From Marasmius tenuissimus (lineage: Eukaryota > Basidiomycota > Agaricomycetes > Agaricales > Marasmiaceae), in NCBI GenBank assembly GCA_029532415.1, contig JAQOTA010000046.1:310001-374000 (forward strand): DNA of 64,000 nucleotides. Direction: 5' to 3'. Of this stretch, positions 21,547 through 32,712 are shown one piece after another; the stretch's first letter is position 1; every line of letters begins with the position of its first letter. The translations under genes and the position numbers were made by a program. Under the pieces are notes generated by a model. That model did no database searches, was not told the origin of the DNA, and saw only the letters and a program-made list of their open reading frames with translations.

Positions 21547-22868
21547 TGAGTCAGTGTTTTACTCCGAAACGGTGGAATTCTTAGCTCTTTATGGCATCGT
21601 GGGCTGGCCGCTGGACCTCTGGATAATACATCTCGTTCCCCCCCTTCTTTCCTTCGGTGCCCCCGCAAAACGGCGAACTTTTGGCAAAACTTCAGGCCGG
21701 AATCTGCTGTTTGCGTAGTCGCTGCCCTTTCTGAGCACTCTTGTGAAAGGTAAAAAATGATGAAACGGACACTAGGAAGAAGATGTGATGCGTGCGGGAG
21801 TTTCGCGTGGATGATGAACGTGAGAAGAAACGAAGTGAGTTGAGGAAACGTTGATGTCTGAGACGTATTGCGATCTAAACGAAAAGGCTCGAGTCTCCGG
21901 TGATCAGGGTTGCGCGAAATCTGTGTCTTCGCGACCTCACTTGAAAACACCTGTGAGTGTAAGAGTCGTCTAAACACGGAAAAGAGGATCTGGGAGAGCG
22001 TCCGGCGGGACGTATGCGTGTGTGTGTGTGTTTCTCAAGCTCCGCGCGAAACGGGAGCAGCCAGATTCCTCTCCCCGTCTCCTGCCTTCCCTGTAAACAA
22101 GGGCAAATTGGCAGAGAGTGGCGTGAATACTCTCAATCAGATCCAAGGGAACGCGGTTTCCGCTCTAGCCGTTCATGAAAAACTTCGTCCTGGTCTGGTA
22201 CTTGGAATATTGTCGATTTTTACTGGGCTTGATCCCTTTGGCTTCGGTGAGCGAAACCCGCTACAACGGCAGATTCCAGTCAAACCCTACTACTAGAAGG
22301 TTAACGACCCAGCTGATGGTCTCATCACACCTCTTTAGAGTCCAGGAGTTGCAAAGAGACTTCACCACCACTCCCTAGCATCTGGTCCATGTCGCACTCG
22401 TAATTCGAAGAGTGATTCGTCGGGTGGTAACGATTGGATACGATATCCAATGTATCAAGGATCTTGTGGTGCGGGAAAAGGGGAGACAAACGAGGTCACT
22501 CCAGGAGAATCAGGTGGTCGAGGTGAAATGATATCAAGAGGTTCGAGTATCTCTGTCTGCCCTACCGGTCTGGAGATGCCATCTTTGCACTTCCTGCGTG
22601 TGGGGCCGCGGCCATTTGCCAAACAGTCTCCGTACTTCACAATAGGGCGTTCGCCCTCGGCGACGCAACAAACAACCATCGAGTTCGTAAACATTCTGGA
22701 GTTACTACTGGCGGATGCCGCTCCGGACGGGAAGCAATAATCCATGTAGAATAGGTCTGGCCTTACTACATGGCTAGGAAAGGTGTGTGAGGAATTTTTC
22801 CGTGTCTCTCAAGCTGGCTTGAAGACCTTCAGGTGCAGTAGATACCTAATGACAGTCTGGCGAGCGCG
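21547..22868. other. No supported gene; one GT microsatellite
   Basis: Only short frames, and none with a recognisable domain. A (TG)n microsatellite lies at 22015-22031. Opposed 96-codon frames at about 22450-22745 mirror each other and neither shows a known motif. Confidence 0.4.
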
Positions 22869-23275
22869 TCATTGATTGAAATACTCCGCAATGGGTAATA
22901 GCGCATTCACTTTGGCAAAATCCTGACCCTTTAGGCCGCGGACATCAGAGCACGCCGCAAGGAAACGCATACCCATCGAAGCATCGTAAATGGACTCACA
23001 AGTTCAGCAGACTTCGACGCGGTGTCGAGTCGTGTGGGAAAAATGATCCTTGTCGATGAAAGAGTTCATGGCCGGAAAACTTCGTCCAATTGAACAGGTG
23101 ACAACACGCCCTTGGATGACGAACCGGCCCATTATGATAGACTCCATCTTCTCTTTGGTGAATGGATCGCTGAACCTGCTGTTATCCAACTCGGACCAGA
23201 CGTAATCTTCAAAGACAACACTGAAAGTACGCCTGATAATTCTGGATAGCGACAGTGTGTTCGAGTTGCGGCATA
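22869..23275 (-). pseudogene. Decayed coding fragment, unknown family
   Basis: From about 23275 to 23004 the minus strand reads protein-like sequence (EDYVWSELDNSRFSDPFTKE, MGRFVIQGRVVTCSIG, AMNSFIDKDHFSHTTR). After a stop and at least one frame change it resumes as IYDASMGMRFLAACSDVRGL and AKVNALLPIAEYFNQ, with a stop at 22869. The blocks read as the C-terminus of one protein broken by two small frameshifts. I do not recognise the family. It lies just downstream, on the same strand, of gag-like copy 2 and could be part of the same element. Confidence 0.4.
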
Positions 23276-23329
23276 CGTCCGAGCGGGAACCATGTCTGCC
23301 GTTGCTTGTTAGGTGAGGACATGCATTTA

Positions 23330-24170
23330 TAAGGTCGTCTTTGGATACGGAGACGTCGAAAGCGTCAGTTTTAGCGTCAGGAGATGACAGATGAGGATAG
23401 GCTGGCGTATGAGAGCTTTGCGGGTATAAAGAGGTTGGTGAAGAGGGGCTTCAAGTCGATGGGAGCCTTCACTTTCGTTCAGCGGAAGAAGGTTTTGTTT
23501 CGGCTGGGTATTCCCAGCAGAACTGTGCGAATGCGTGACGTGGTGAGCGGCGCTGCCGCAGAGGCTACAGGGGTGCTCGTTTGAGCAGCTATAACTACAT
23601 TTCTTGCCAGATGCGTTCCAGGGGATGGATACGAGTTTCTTTGTTGACGGGTGGACGATTTTGAGGTTCTTGAGTCTGACACAGAGTGCCGACCTCTCCA
23701 CGATCTCCGGTATCGGGATTCTCTCTGTACCATTGTTGATGCCGGGAAGATTCTAGTGAGCGGAAGGGGTGCCGTTACTGCCGGTTAAAGCAGACTTTTT
23801 CCTCCTCCATCCGTTCTCTATCTCTGCCATTCTATCTGGTGTCAACCACTCTTCGACCGTCTCAAAGTACGATTTCGAACTCAAACTCTCCTCTCCTCCG
23901 TATATATTCCCTCCGTATACATCCTTAGTGAGGTTTGGGGCGAAACTGCGTGACTTCTTCTCGTTATTCCGCTTCCAGGTGGCTGAGTTTACTTTCAGTC
24001 TTCGCAGAAGTCCAAAGGTCTCCATAGGCTCAACCATCTCGACTCTCGATCGGTGTATGCATACTTCGTTGTCGCGGTTCTTTGAGGGAATTCGCCTCGA
24101 CCACACCGAGTTTGACTCGGGGTCTGTTGGCTGTCAGTTGTGCAGGAGGCGGCGTACTATTCTGAGTCAT
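23330..24170 (-). pseudogene. Gag-like zinc-finger family, copy 2 (internal deletion)
   Basis: The 5' part (from the ATG at about 24170) shares with copy 1 an N-terminal segment, ATWKRNNEKK and FETVEEWLTPDRMAEIENGW. About 700 bp present in copy 1 (its 16690-17410) are missing here, because the sequence jumps from the region before YPDIL to the C-terminal end. The C-terminal part (23327-23701) keeps the Cys/His finger: GKKCSYSCSNEHPCSLCGSA followed by HH. A later block in a shifted frame (IDLKPLF, AKLSYASLSS) matches copy 3. Two frameshifts, one deletion and a 7-base insertion near 24040 show that it is dead. Confidence 0.6.
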
Positions 24171-24527
24171 ATTCGTCTGTGAGATACGAGAAATGCGAGA
24201 AACAGGCACTCAAGTACTGAGGGAGGCGAGGAGATGAACGCGAGAGGAGAGAAGAGTTTGGGCGCCTGGATGACGAACGCGCTCACTCACCTTGATCTTA
24301 TCATACGATAAGATTCTCATACTTTGCATCTTATCTCGGAACCAGGAAAAGCCAGCACATCAGGTTGACGTAAAAAAAACGTTTCTTTCTCTGCCTTCAC
24401 CGACATCTCCTCTCCGACGCAAGCTCGCAAAAAAGGATGTCTTCGATTGGAGGTATAAGTTCACCGTTTCTGGCAGGCATTGATTCGCTGATAGCGCATT
24501 GCACTAGTACAACAACATGCACTGATT
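24171..24527. other. Upstream region of the F-box gene
   Basis: The left part is the repeat-family flank shared with 17926-18050. A perfect 8-bp inverted repeat (TCTTATC-A-T-A-C-GATAAGA, about 24296-24315) contains GATA words. An in-frame stop shortly upstream of 24528 supports the chosen start. Confidence 0.4.
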
Positions 24528-26132
24528 ATGAGGCTGCCAAACGAAACCCTGTCAGACATTTTGGCAAAGACGCGACCGCGGGGCATCTACTCCTCATCAG
24601 GATACATGGATCAATCGGACCTACTCAAGCTTGGCTATGTCTGCCGAGAATGGCTCAATATTACGAGGAACACTCCCGGTTGTTGGGGGATAATCGAAGT
24701 GGGGGAAGTGCGTAAGACCTGCGGCAGGGAGGCGCTTCAGAAGGTTATTACGGGTCTACGCACACATTTGAAGAATTCTAAAGCCGCCCAGCTGACAGTG
24801 AGAGTCAGGATACCATGGGAAAGAGTGGCATACAAACCGGAAAAATGCCCAGTTCTTTTGGAAATGGTGTTACAACATGCTTCGCGCTGGAGCTCCTTAT
24901 CCGTCGACCTTGCCCATCACGACAACATCTTCTCCACAGAGTTCTCATTCCTGCTTGATCATCTGGGAGAGATGTCTCGTCTTCGGTTCCTCTCTCTGGA
25001 CTGCCTAGGCAGGGGTGGAAAACCGTGGCTCACGGTCCTCGAAAATATCGTGACAGCTCTACCTGAAGAAGGAGTGCGACGCTTGCAGTTGGAGGGTTTG
25101 GAATTGGGGAGCCAGATGGAGCATGATGACTTACTTGTGGAAGACCTCGGCGTCGGTGTGCAGATATTTTCCAACCTCACCTTCTTTAGGGCACACGTCG
25201 CGCCAAGGGTGGCGATGAGAATTCTTCATCTATGCACAAGTCTCACCGACGCCGAATTCGAGTTCACTATCCCCCGAACAGAGTTTGTCAAGGCATGGTC
25301 CGTGGACCCAGTCGTACTTCCCCGTCTTGTCGGTCTTTGCCTGAAGGCGTACCCTTACCCCAGTGCTCATGAACGTCTTTCATTTCCTCACGATGTTTTC
25401 TCGGCCATCTTGGATCATGTCATCTGTCCCTCGTTGTCATCGTTGACCGTTGGATTGGAGCAGTGCTCTGTGATTCGGCCGATGGGATTGGACAGCGCAT
25501 TGGATGAAAGGACGTACATGGAGGTGTTGGCACGTCAAAGGATCTTTCAGTGGGAATGGGGGAGTTCGGATGACTCTCCGGAACAGGAGGATACTCACGT
25601 TGACCGAGACGGTAATCCTCTCGCGATGATGCCATTCTTTCCAACTTCCCTCGACAGATTCCTTTCACACTCGCCGTCGCTCAAAGAGCTTGACCTGCGC
25701 TTCATTCCTCTACACTACTCCCATTTGATTCAGATCTTGAAAACTTCCTCGAAGCTTGAGGACCTCAGGATAAGCGAGGCGGATATTTGCGATGAACTCG
25801 AGAAGGGTCTTGATGTGCCAGAGCCCCTGGCAGATACCGGGTTCATGGATTGGTTGACGCACGAAGAAAATTTACCAAACCTGCTTCATCTGGGCTTGAG
25901 GTTGGCCATTTATACTCCAAAATGTGGGTCTTTAGAGACGCTACTCGAGACTCTACAAAGGCAAGGTCTTACGTCGGCTACTATTGAGTCAAGGAGCAAG
26001 TGGAGTGGCAGTGAGGAGGCGTTCGACTTTGAGAGGCTGAAGAGTCTCCAAAAGAAGGGTCTCAGGTTGGCGGTATGGTATCTTGATTCGATCTTGCTTC
26101 GCCATGATGGCGTTCAGATGTGCGTATCTTAA
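24528..26132 (+). CDS. F-box / leucine-rich-repeat-like protein
   Basis: An uninterrupted 534-codon ORF. Residues 1-50 form an F-box: RLPNETLSDILAK, then LLKLGYVCREWLNITRNTPG and CWGII. The rest is leucine-rich with irregular LRR-like strands (LRFLSLDCLG, RRLQLEGLELG, LKELDLRFIPL, LEDLRISEADICD, LLHLGLRLAIY). In fungi this layout is typical of F-box proteins that dock substrates on SCF ubiquitin ligases; the substrate is unknown. The ATG at 24528 lies directly before the box, and an in-frame stop lies about 35 bp upstream. No intron is needed. Agaricomycetes have large, fast-evolving families of such genes. It is flanked on both sides by gag-like family copies and could itself be a duplicate carried within repeats, but it appears intact. 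Confidence 0.85.
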   Translation: MRLPNETLSDILAKTRPRGIYSSSGYMDQSDLLKLGYVCREWLNITRNTPGCWGIIEVGEVRKTCGREALQKVITGLRTHLKNSKAAQLTVRVRIPWERVAYKPEKCPVLLEMVLQHASRWSSLSVDLAHHDNIFSTEFSFLLDHLGEMSRLRFLSLDCLGRGGKPWLTVLENIVTALPEEGVRRLQLEGLELGSQMEHDDLLVEDLGVGVQIFSNLTFFRAHVAPRVAMRILHLCTSLTDAEFEFTIPRTEFVKAWSVDPVVLPRLVGLCLKAYPYPSAHERLSFPHDVFSAILDHVICPSLSSLTVGLEQCSVIRPMGLDSALDERTYMEVLARQRIFQWEWGSSDDSPEQEDTHVDRDGNPLAMMPFFPTSLDRFLSHSPSLKELDLRFIPLHYSHLIQILKTSSKLEDLRISEADICDELEKGLDVPEPLADTGFMDWLTHEENLPNLLHLGLRLAIYTPKCGSLETLLETLQRQGLTSATIESRSKWSGSEEAFDFERLKSLQKKGLRLAVWYLDSILLRHDGVQMCVS

Positions 26133-26544
26133 TCTTCCATTTAATCGTCGCAGCCTAAGAGCTGATCCTTGAGTGACAGGGCTGGAGGATGCCTCAAGTA
26201 TGAGAAGGATGGGAGAGCAAGGGTGCAGTAAGAGTATGGTTGAGACGTTCGAATCGTCCCTTGTAGTATTCCAATCTTTAGGGTGCCCAATATGCAAGAG
26301 AGATGTATCCAAAAAGCTAAAGCCATGTCCGGGACGACATGGTGGACTTGTGGCGGAAACTCTGACTTTAGATTTGGTAGTCCGATGTAACGTCGTGTGG
26401 AGGCCTGTACCGGTACAAAACAATGTGTATGACACTGTATTGCCGGACATCGAGAAGCTGATCTCCTCTTCAACTACGTCAACTAAGCGCATACAGCTTC
26501 ATTCGCATTGGATCTCTTCACCTGAGAAGGCCTAAGTACAGTTT
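26133..26544. other. No supported gene
   Basis: Downstream flank of the F-box gene. The 120-codon plus-strand frame and its minus-strand mirrors carry no recognised motif. Confidence 0.4.
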
Positions 26545-27410
26545 ATCAACAGCAAATAGCACCTGCTCCACTTCGAGAAAAAGTCGGTACCCGGTATCAT
26601 AGGTAACGTTCGGATTCTCGAAATGAAAAAGTTGATTAAACTTCGCGGACTTGTCACGGACGGTCTCGAGAGACTCACCTTCTTGGGTTGGTTCTCAGCG
26701 GACACAGCGGTGGACGACTGGCTGACTTTCGAGAAGCTTAGAGAGGCGAAGGCGGTTCAACCGCTAACGCTGAATGAGCTGAGAAGCATGTTCAAGCGTT
26801 CGAGGCTATCCCCGACAGAGAGGCGACCTATTTCGTCTGTAAGGTTGAAGAGCAGAGGTTGGAAGAGCGTTACGCGTTCACGATTGCGTCGGATTACAAG
26901 GACGACAAGAGGTTTGCCGACTTGAAGGAGCATCTAAAGGACGATCGAGAGGCAAAGAGGAGGCGGGGCACCAGCGACTACAGGGGACGTTCAGGCGGAC
27001 CGTCCGAGCCCTTTTTTCCCGGCAGCCGGTATAACGAACCTCGAGTCCCTTGCCGTCTCGTCTGCTGCACTCGAGGCCACCGCTCAAAGCGTCATGACTC
27101 ACTTCACTCCACTCCTTTATGGGTCAAACTTGACCGACTTTCGACGTTCAACCTCCATGATCATCGAGTTACCAGTAGAGACCGTCTCTCTATCCTTTCG
27201 CACCTCCCTATTCCGGCTATACACTGCCTGCAGCTGGCTTCCAAACATCTTCAGCTTCTCATCACTGATAACGAACCGACTATCTATCGCTTCGCTGCCT
27301 TTCATCATCGTTCATACCCTTTTACCACCATCATCGATGAAATTCCCACGGTCGACGACGACAAAAAATGGCAGCAAGTAGGCAACAGACGACGCGGCCG
27401 TAGGGACTAA
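26545..27410 (+). pseudogene. Gag-like zinc-finger family, copy 4 (opposite orientation)
   Basis: The first frame (to about 26780) reads FEKKSVPGIIGNVRILEMKK, then LERLTFLGWFSADTAVDDW, paralogous to the EAEKHSTTRGTYKVMHLEEL / ALDNWWGFE part of copy 1. A one-base shift near 26785 moves it into another frame (VQAFEAIPDREATYF, KVEEQRLEERYAF, DLKEHLKDDREAKRRR), matching copy 1's AFESFPEPEETYHWW ... DLKEEAEKRDR. It then continues open to a stop at 27410 with a basic tail. It has neither the N-terminal block nor the Cys/His finger. Inference: a gag-like ORF of a retroelement. Confidence 0.55.
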
Positions 27411-29769
27411 ATAACCCGAAAAAACCTATAAGGGACATGGACAGAGGAGAGCTAGCGGGAGACGTCGATGCTACAACAGAGAGAGGAGGAATCAGTTTTG
27501 CGAATACAAACGCTATGTGGCGTACTCCCTGACGCTTTTCCTGCTCACAGCGCTACCCAAGCTCACCAGACTATCAGTGCTGAGCAGCAAGCAATGCAGT
27601 CTGTACAGAGGCCAGCAGAGTGACGCTCGTACTCGACCCCCATACATCACATCCCCCAAACAACTCAGACAGACCTATTCTCGGCCCTCGCGAGGAGTGG
27701 AAGGCCGATGTGACGCTTACAGCGGTTTCAAATGGACTCGGATGCCAGTAAATCCTGGCCCAGTACCAGAGCCACTGCACAATAAGCTAGACGACACCCA
27801 CACCCCGCTCAAAGGCCAGATATCGAACACTGCAGTCGATCTCCCTTTACTCTGAACACCACCTACCACATACTTTGAGCACCGCATGTTGAGTCGCCTG
27901 GTACCTATGACAACGAAGACGCTTGATGTTTTTACCCAATAACTGCAAAGGCGGCGGTGTCGAAGAGATGATCAGCTTAGGGGTGAATAGAAAATGGGAC
28001 GGACCTGGTCGACGATCTGACTTGGTGTTGAAAGAATTCCTAGAAAGGAATAATGAAATCAGTACTGGTCACGTACTAATAATCAGAAAAGGGAAAGGCC
28101 AGGTACGAGAACCTGAGAAGTGAACAACGCGTGCTCGACGCGTGTGTGCGCGTCCGATGGCGATGTAATGAGAAGGAAAGTGAGGAATGAATGGTAGACT
28201 TAGCTCGTAGAGTCTATCCACGCTTATCCTGATGCTCGGATGGGGCTCGATGAGGCACGATGGGCTCAGATGGCTCAAACTCAGAGGGAGAGAGGGCTCG
28301 AGATGGAGGGGGGAGAAAGAGATGTATATCGACAGGACCTGACAGGCCTTATGGAATACAGGAGGTCCGTGCGCAGAGAGACCAACGCGATACAAACAAA
28401 CGAAAAGGGAAACGAATTGTACAGTTTTAGGCAGGTATGATGTCATGTGTACGAAAGAGACCTTGCAAGCGCAACGGTTTGGTCCCCTCCTCGTATCCTC
28501 AACCTCTTCAGGCTCCCTAATGAACATGGTGCTATTTCGAGGCTGACCAGGCCTCATAGCGCAGACTGGGTGGACAAGTCCCAGCAAGCGGCACTCAATG
28601 TCAATCAGGAACCATCGGAAGTGTCAGAGCCAAGGAGTAGGCCGTAAGGTATGAAGGAAAAGAACTGAGAGGGAGAGAAACGTGGAGGGATCAAAAGTAA
28701 AGAAACATAAGTGAAATGATTTTTAGTTTTGAAATAGAGACTAAAGAGAAACATAAAAGAAAGACTCATCGGGATATGATTCCCCGAGTGGTCTTGTCGA
28801 CCCTTCGACAGCGGATACGAAATAGCCTGCTCCAACGTGAAACGAGTACCGGCTCTCGATCGTCGGGTTACTAAACACTACCTCAGTAAAACCGATCCAA
28901 TGCGGTCAGACAGCGCTCCCGTTCCAAAGGCTGACCTTTCAAGCCTCTCGCCGACCCAGAAGGCATAAATTTTGAAGAACTCTTACCTCGGATATGAAAC
29001 TGTGCGCTGATTCTACAACTATGTGTCTCAAACTTGTCTTCGATTTCCAAATCCACGGATCTCTTACGGAGCCGGAGGAGGGAGATGTCCAGACATTTCT
29101 CCGGAAACTGTTCTTCACTGCTCACTTTCAGAAACGTGCCAGTAACGGAAAGAGCGTTAGCGCTGCGACATTCGGCATAGAAAAGATGGTTGGATCATTA
29201 CCTTGTACAGCAGCGCGATGGTTATACCAGGCTCGCTGCTCGTGTCGACCTCCACCTGACGTTTAGGTGAGACATAGTAGTCGACATTACCAGGCCAGCC
29301 CTCGCCTCTCTGGAAGATGTCCAAAAGCCTTACCTCCGCCGAGTGCTCGGTGTCCACTCACGCTCAGAAACACCATTCCTATATACCGAGACTGGCATCC
29401 TTCCCATACACGCTAGACGGTCGATTCTTGCTCTGAGGTATTACAAATACCTATTCTCCCTCCCAAGACCCGTCACCCGACTAGTTCATGCAACATCACG
29501 AGAAACACAGTCCCTGTGGTTGAAATAATCTTTATGCATGAACAGCACAAAAAACCACCCTACAACAGGAGAGCAAGATATGATGAAAGCGTGCAGATAG
29601 GAAGGGGCTACAGGGCTCGATCCGTGTGCTTACGACCATACCGTGAGTTGTTGCCCGTAAAACGGCTTCTTCGTACTGGTGTCGTTCTGCACACGCTGTT
29701 GTACATTCAGTAAGCACGTAGTAGTACATATACAACAGGTTCCAGTATCCTGCGGGGTCCAAACATGGG
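27411..29769. other. No supported gene
   Basis: About 2.3 kb with only short frames. A plus-strand stretch near 27440-27530 (RDMDRGELAGDVDATTERGG) reads like protein and could be the tail of the element carrying gag-like copy 4. A purine-rich tract occurs at about 28645-28770. I can support nothing else. Confidence 0.4.
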
Positions 29770-30175
29770 ATGTATCTCCTAATAATAATAATGACGGAAC
29801 AAAGATTGTCCATCCATGATCCGACGAGTAGAAAACCCATTTGTGTTTACTGGAATATTGATGGTAGCAAGTGCAGAGAAGGATGCTCTTTCGAGCACCT
29901 CTGCACCTTCTGCGGTCGTGCCGACCATCACGCCTTGTCTTGGACCTTAGAAAAAAACCCGCAGGTGATGCCAAATCAACCTCCGAGCGAAAATGCACCT
30001 TTCGACCTCGAAAAGCTCTTCCGCACCATTGCTTGTCCACCCAAACTCTCGTATGCCGACTTGTCTTCCTATGTCCAGAAACTTCAGGACTTGAATTGGA
30101 ACGCTTCACGTCTGAGACGTACCATTGGAATGCGGCGTTCCAATGACGTTGGTATGATTATTTTGGTATACTACT
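29770..30175 (+). pseudogene. Gag-like zinc-finger family, copy 3 (finger end)
   Basis: Reads a Cys/His cluster with spacing C-x3-C-x3-H-x-C-x2-C-x4-HH: KPICVYWNIDGSKCREGCSF then EHLCTFCGRADHHA. It is followed by APFDLEKLF and PPKLSYADLSSYVQKLQDLN. The finger and the following block are paralogous to copy 2 (GKKCSYSCSNEHPCSLCG, AKLSYASLSS). The upstream gag-like body is absent. From about 30080 the frame runs into an inverted repeat also present at 35.8 kb, so its last 35 residues are not original. Confidence 0.55.
30080..30170 (+). repeat. Left outer arm of inverted repeat (pairs with 35765-35858)
   Basis: Starts CTTCAGGACTTGAATTGGAA and contains the palindrome ACGTCTGAGACGT and the hairpin CATTGGAATGC/GCGTTCCAATG. 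It is the reverse complement of 35765-35858 with scattered mismatches. Confidence 0.75.
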
Positions 30176-30734
30176 GCCAGGTAATGAGCACCCAATACCT
30201 GTAAGTAATGCTCCATTACACAGCATTATAAGTTCAAGGGGTTCCAACGGCCACTTCGTTCCAGCTTGTACCAAAACTTCTCTGACCCAACGTTTTCGGC
30301 CTTAACCTATACCCGCGTTCCAACGGCGATCCGGCGCCCTATAGTGAACTAACTTCTGGCCTAACAAGAGACTTGTCTCCGGCCATTTCAATGACGATGA
30401 ACGAGGTGGTGAAAGGTTGTGGTGATTATGGGTGGTGTTTTAACGTGCATGAATCATGAGAAACCGCTGAATGAACCATAGGCTAATCAATGTTCAATAG
30501 TGAGTTGCGTTCAATAGACTCACCACAACCGTTAGCTCACCATTAGGAACTCTCATGTGGTTATTCTTATCATATAGCTCGGCGCGACCTTATCGTTGCT
30601 TTTCTCGAACATCTGCTCTTCCTCTTCTTGCTTTCTTGACGTCAACAGGTCCCTGGAGTAGAGAGAAGTGAGGGGGAACACGCTTGGTTGGGTGGCACCA
30701 AGTTGCTGGTCGTGGTTGTCGGTCAAGAGGGGTG
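30171..30734. other. GTTCCAACG-rich spacer
   Basis: Non-coding. The word GTTCCAACG (or TTCCA) recurs at about 30241, 30261 and 30309. It lies between the outer and inner arms of the nested inverted repeats. No gene is seen. Confidence 0.4.
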
Positions 30735-30835
30735 CAGTGTGGCGCAACCTGGAATGGCACCTTAGGCACGGCTTGTTACGTCCGAGGTGGGCCTTTGAGG
30801 GGGGGTTCTTTGTACGTGAGAAACCCCTACAGAAC
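30735..30835 (+). repeat. Left inner arm of inverted repeat (pairs with 34490-34600)
   Basis: Contains CACCTTAGGCACGGCTTGTT and a GGCCTTTGAGGG block followed by GTTCTTTGTACGTGAGAAAC. It is the reverse complement of 34510-34600 at high identity. The homology is interrupted at about 30833 by the LINE fragment and resumes at 31384 (CCATCAGGT.TACCTC). Confidence 0.8.
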
Positions 30836-30836
30836 A

Positions 30837-31383
30837 AAAGTGCCGTATGAAGAAAGAATATGTCGATTATGCCGTCAGGGAGTAGAAACACCAGAGCATG
30901 CACTCCTAAAGTGTAAGGATAACTCAATCATAGTATTGCGAAAAGCATTCCTACTGGCATTCAGTAGTATACATCCAACAGCAGTCCATGAGTTCACAAT
31001 GAAGCGAAACCTAACAGCAATTCTAGCTGCCATTATGTCCTGGAAACCTGCGTACTCACTTACGGCAAAATATATTTATGAAGTTCTGCAAATCTTCAAC
31101 CGATCACCGCTACATATTCCCCCGGCGTATCAGCGGACAAACCAATCTCGTAGCTAGAGTATGTTAGAGGATGGGCTAGAAAGTAGGTGTAGGCAGGTCA
31201 AAAGGCGGACCCTCACGGTTTGGATCTACCGCGGACTGCGTGTGCCGTGAGCTCGTCCAGACAGTGTGGGAACCGTCCCGGGGTCGAAGGCGTAGTTAGC
31301 TGCGTGTATGCTAGGATAAGCCCCGGACCCGGTGTTCAGTACGTGGACCATGCCGTGTAATACACTCCTCCTCCTCCTCCTCC
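30837..31383 (+). mobile_element. 5'-truncated LINE 3' end, with (CTC)n tail
   Basis: The coding part (30840-31157) is the C-terminus of a LINE reverse-transcriptase protein. It has a CCHC finger, ICRLCRQGVETPEHALLKC (C-x2-C-x8-H-x4-C), typical of fungal Tad1-like elements, then about 80 residues to a stop. An untranslated tail of about 200 bp follows, ending in (CTC)5-6 at about 31363-31383. RT and endonuclease are absent, as expected for target-primed insertion that ended early. Comparison with the arm at 34490-34600, where the flanks are contiguous, fixes the insertion limits. Confidence 0.7.
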
Positions 31384-31419
31384 ATCAGGTGTACCTCTAA
31401 ATTGAGCTACCCGCCAGGC

Positions 31420-32238
31420 ACACAACCACCAGCTGCTCCAGGCTGCTTCCTGCTCGTTGTCGTTGGCGATTGTTTCTGCCATCCCTTCTGCCCTATCAGC
31501 CCATGTTTATTCATATCCTCTGTGAAGCTCTTGCGTTATATTCTATCACTTCCTGCCGTACTAGGTCCAAATTCAATACCTAATCCGACCTCATGACCTC
31601 AAAATTGAGCTGCTTCGACCAGGTCCTTTCAGGCTACTCAAAAGTCAGGGGTAGATATACATACATCCAAAGGGTGAAGGAGGGTCGGGTAATGATGGAC
31701 CAAGCTGTCTTTAGGTCGAGATTTCGGTGTATTTGCCTTGTATATGATGCGGTGCTCAATCATGGTTTCGTACGTCGTGCTCATCTGCTCAGCTTGCAGG
31801 AAAATATTTGGATATGTTGAAATGGTATTCCAGAATGTAGAATGTCCCTTCACGAACCCACTTAACCAACATCATCGAGCTCTGTCGACGCGTTCTTCGC
31901 GACATTTCTGGAACTTACTTACCCGCGCCGCTCACACGGCCAGCTCATCAATGAGCATTGAATGTTGCCTCAAGTGTCTCTTTCCCCAAGACCGTGATCA
32001 TGGTGGTCAAACAAAACCGTTTCCGAGGCATATCTTCGGTCTAAATGCAATTTTTTGAGGTGTATTTGACACTTGCTACCGTGAGGTAGTCGCGGACGTT
32101 TTCATCGGCTAACTTCCTTTCTCCATTTTGCAGATCGGATGAACTCTTGTAGCGCGGTCTCTATCTTGGTATGCTTGTATTTTCTCTGTCTTATCGTGCC
32201 CTTACTCACCTTAACTTGTCGGATACCTCCGCCCTACA
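31420..32238. other. No supported gene
   Basis: Only short frames. No domain or repeat is recognised. Confidence 0.4.
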
Positions 32239-32649
32239 CTAGTGGCGATCCAGGCAATTACTCCGCCGCCTTTTTATATTGTTCACCCCGACTCGTCGTT
32301 CACGTCTCCTCCGTAGACTTTCAGTGCAGTGCGCAATGGATACGAGCTCCCAGTGATTCGAGCCATGCTTGGAGATGAATTCAAAAGTCTTTTGAAATCG
32401 AGATTGAGTGTTCAAGCCCAAGTGTTGCGAGTTTGAAGGGGGAGGGGGTCGGACTCCGGGAGTGCGGTCGCCGGCGGTAGTACAAAATACGTCGTGAAAT
32501 CTGTGGACTGAAAACCATTGTATGAACTGGCATGTAACGCAGTCATTCCGTACCAAATAGCTGTCGATGTCGATGATTTTGTAACGTCCTGAGCCCGTGT
32601 CATCCTCGGATATGATATGTTTTGGGTGATCCGGCAATTCGGGATTCAT
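32239..32649 (-). pseudogene. Possible ankyrin-repeat remnant
   Basis: Minus-strand frames here are broken. One frame at about 32490-32560 contains YGMTALHASSYNGF, a good match to an ankyrin-repeat start (G-x-T-A-L-H-x-A/S-S-x-x-G). An overlapping frame is open over 137 codons but looks less protein-like. Only one repeat is visible. This could be a decayed ankyrin gene, or a tail of the membrane-protein remnant upstream on the same strand. Confidence 0.35.
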
Positions 32650-32712
32650 CTAGCCGGAGGTTTGACAAAAACATACAATAGGCATAGCGCTTCAGCCACT
32701 GCAGATATACCT

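Noticed and set aside
31240..31300. Possible tRNA box B (CCGGGGTCGAAGG) in the LINE tail, suggesting a tRNA-derived SINE
   Set aside because: No box A or tRNA fold upstream, and the sequence follows directly on LINE coding sequence.
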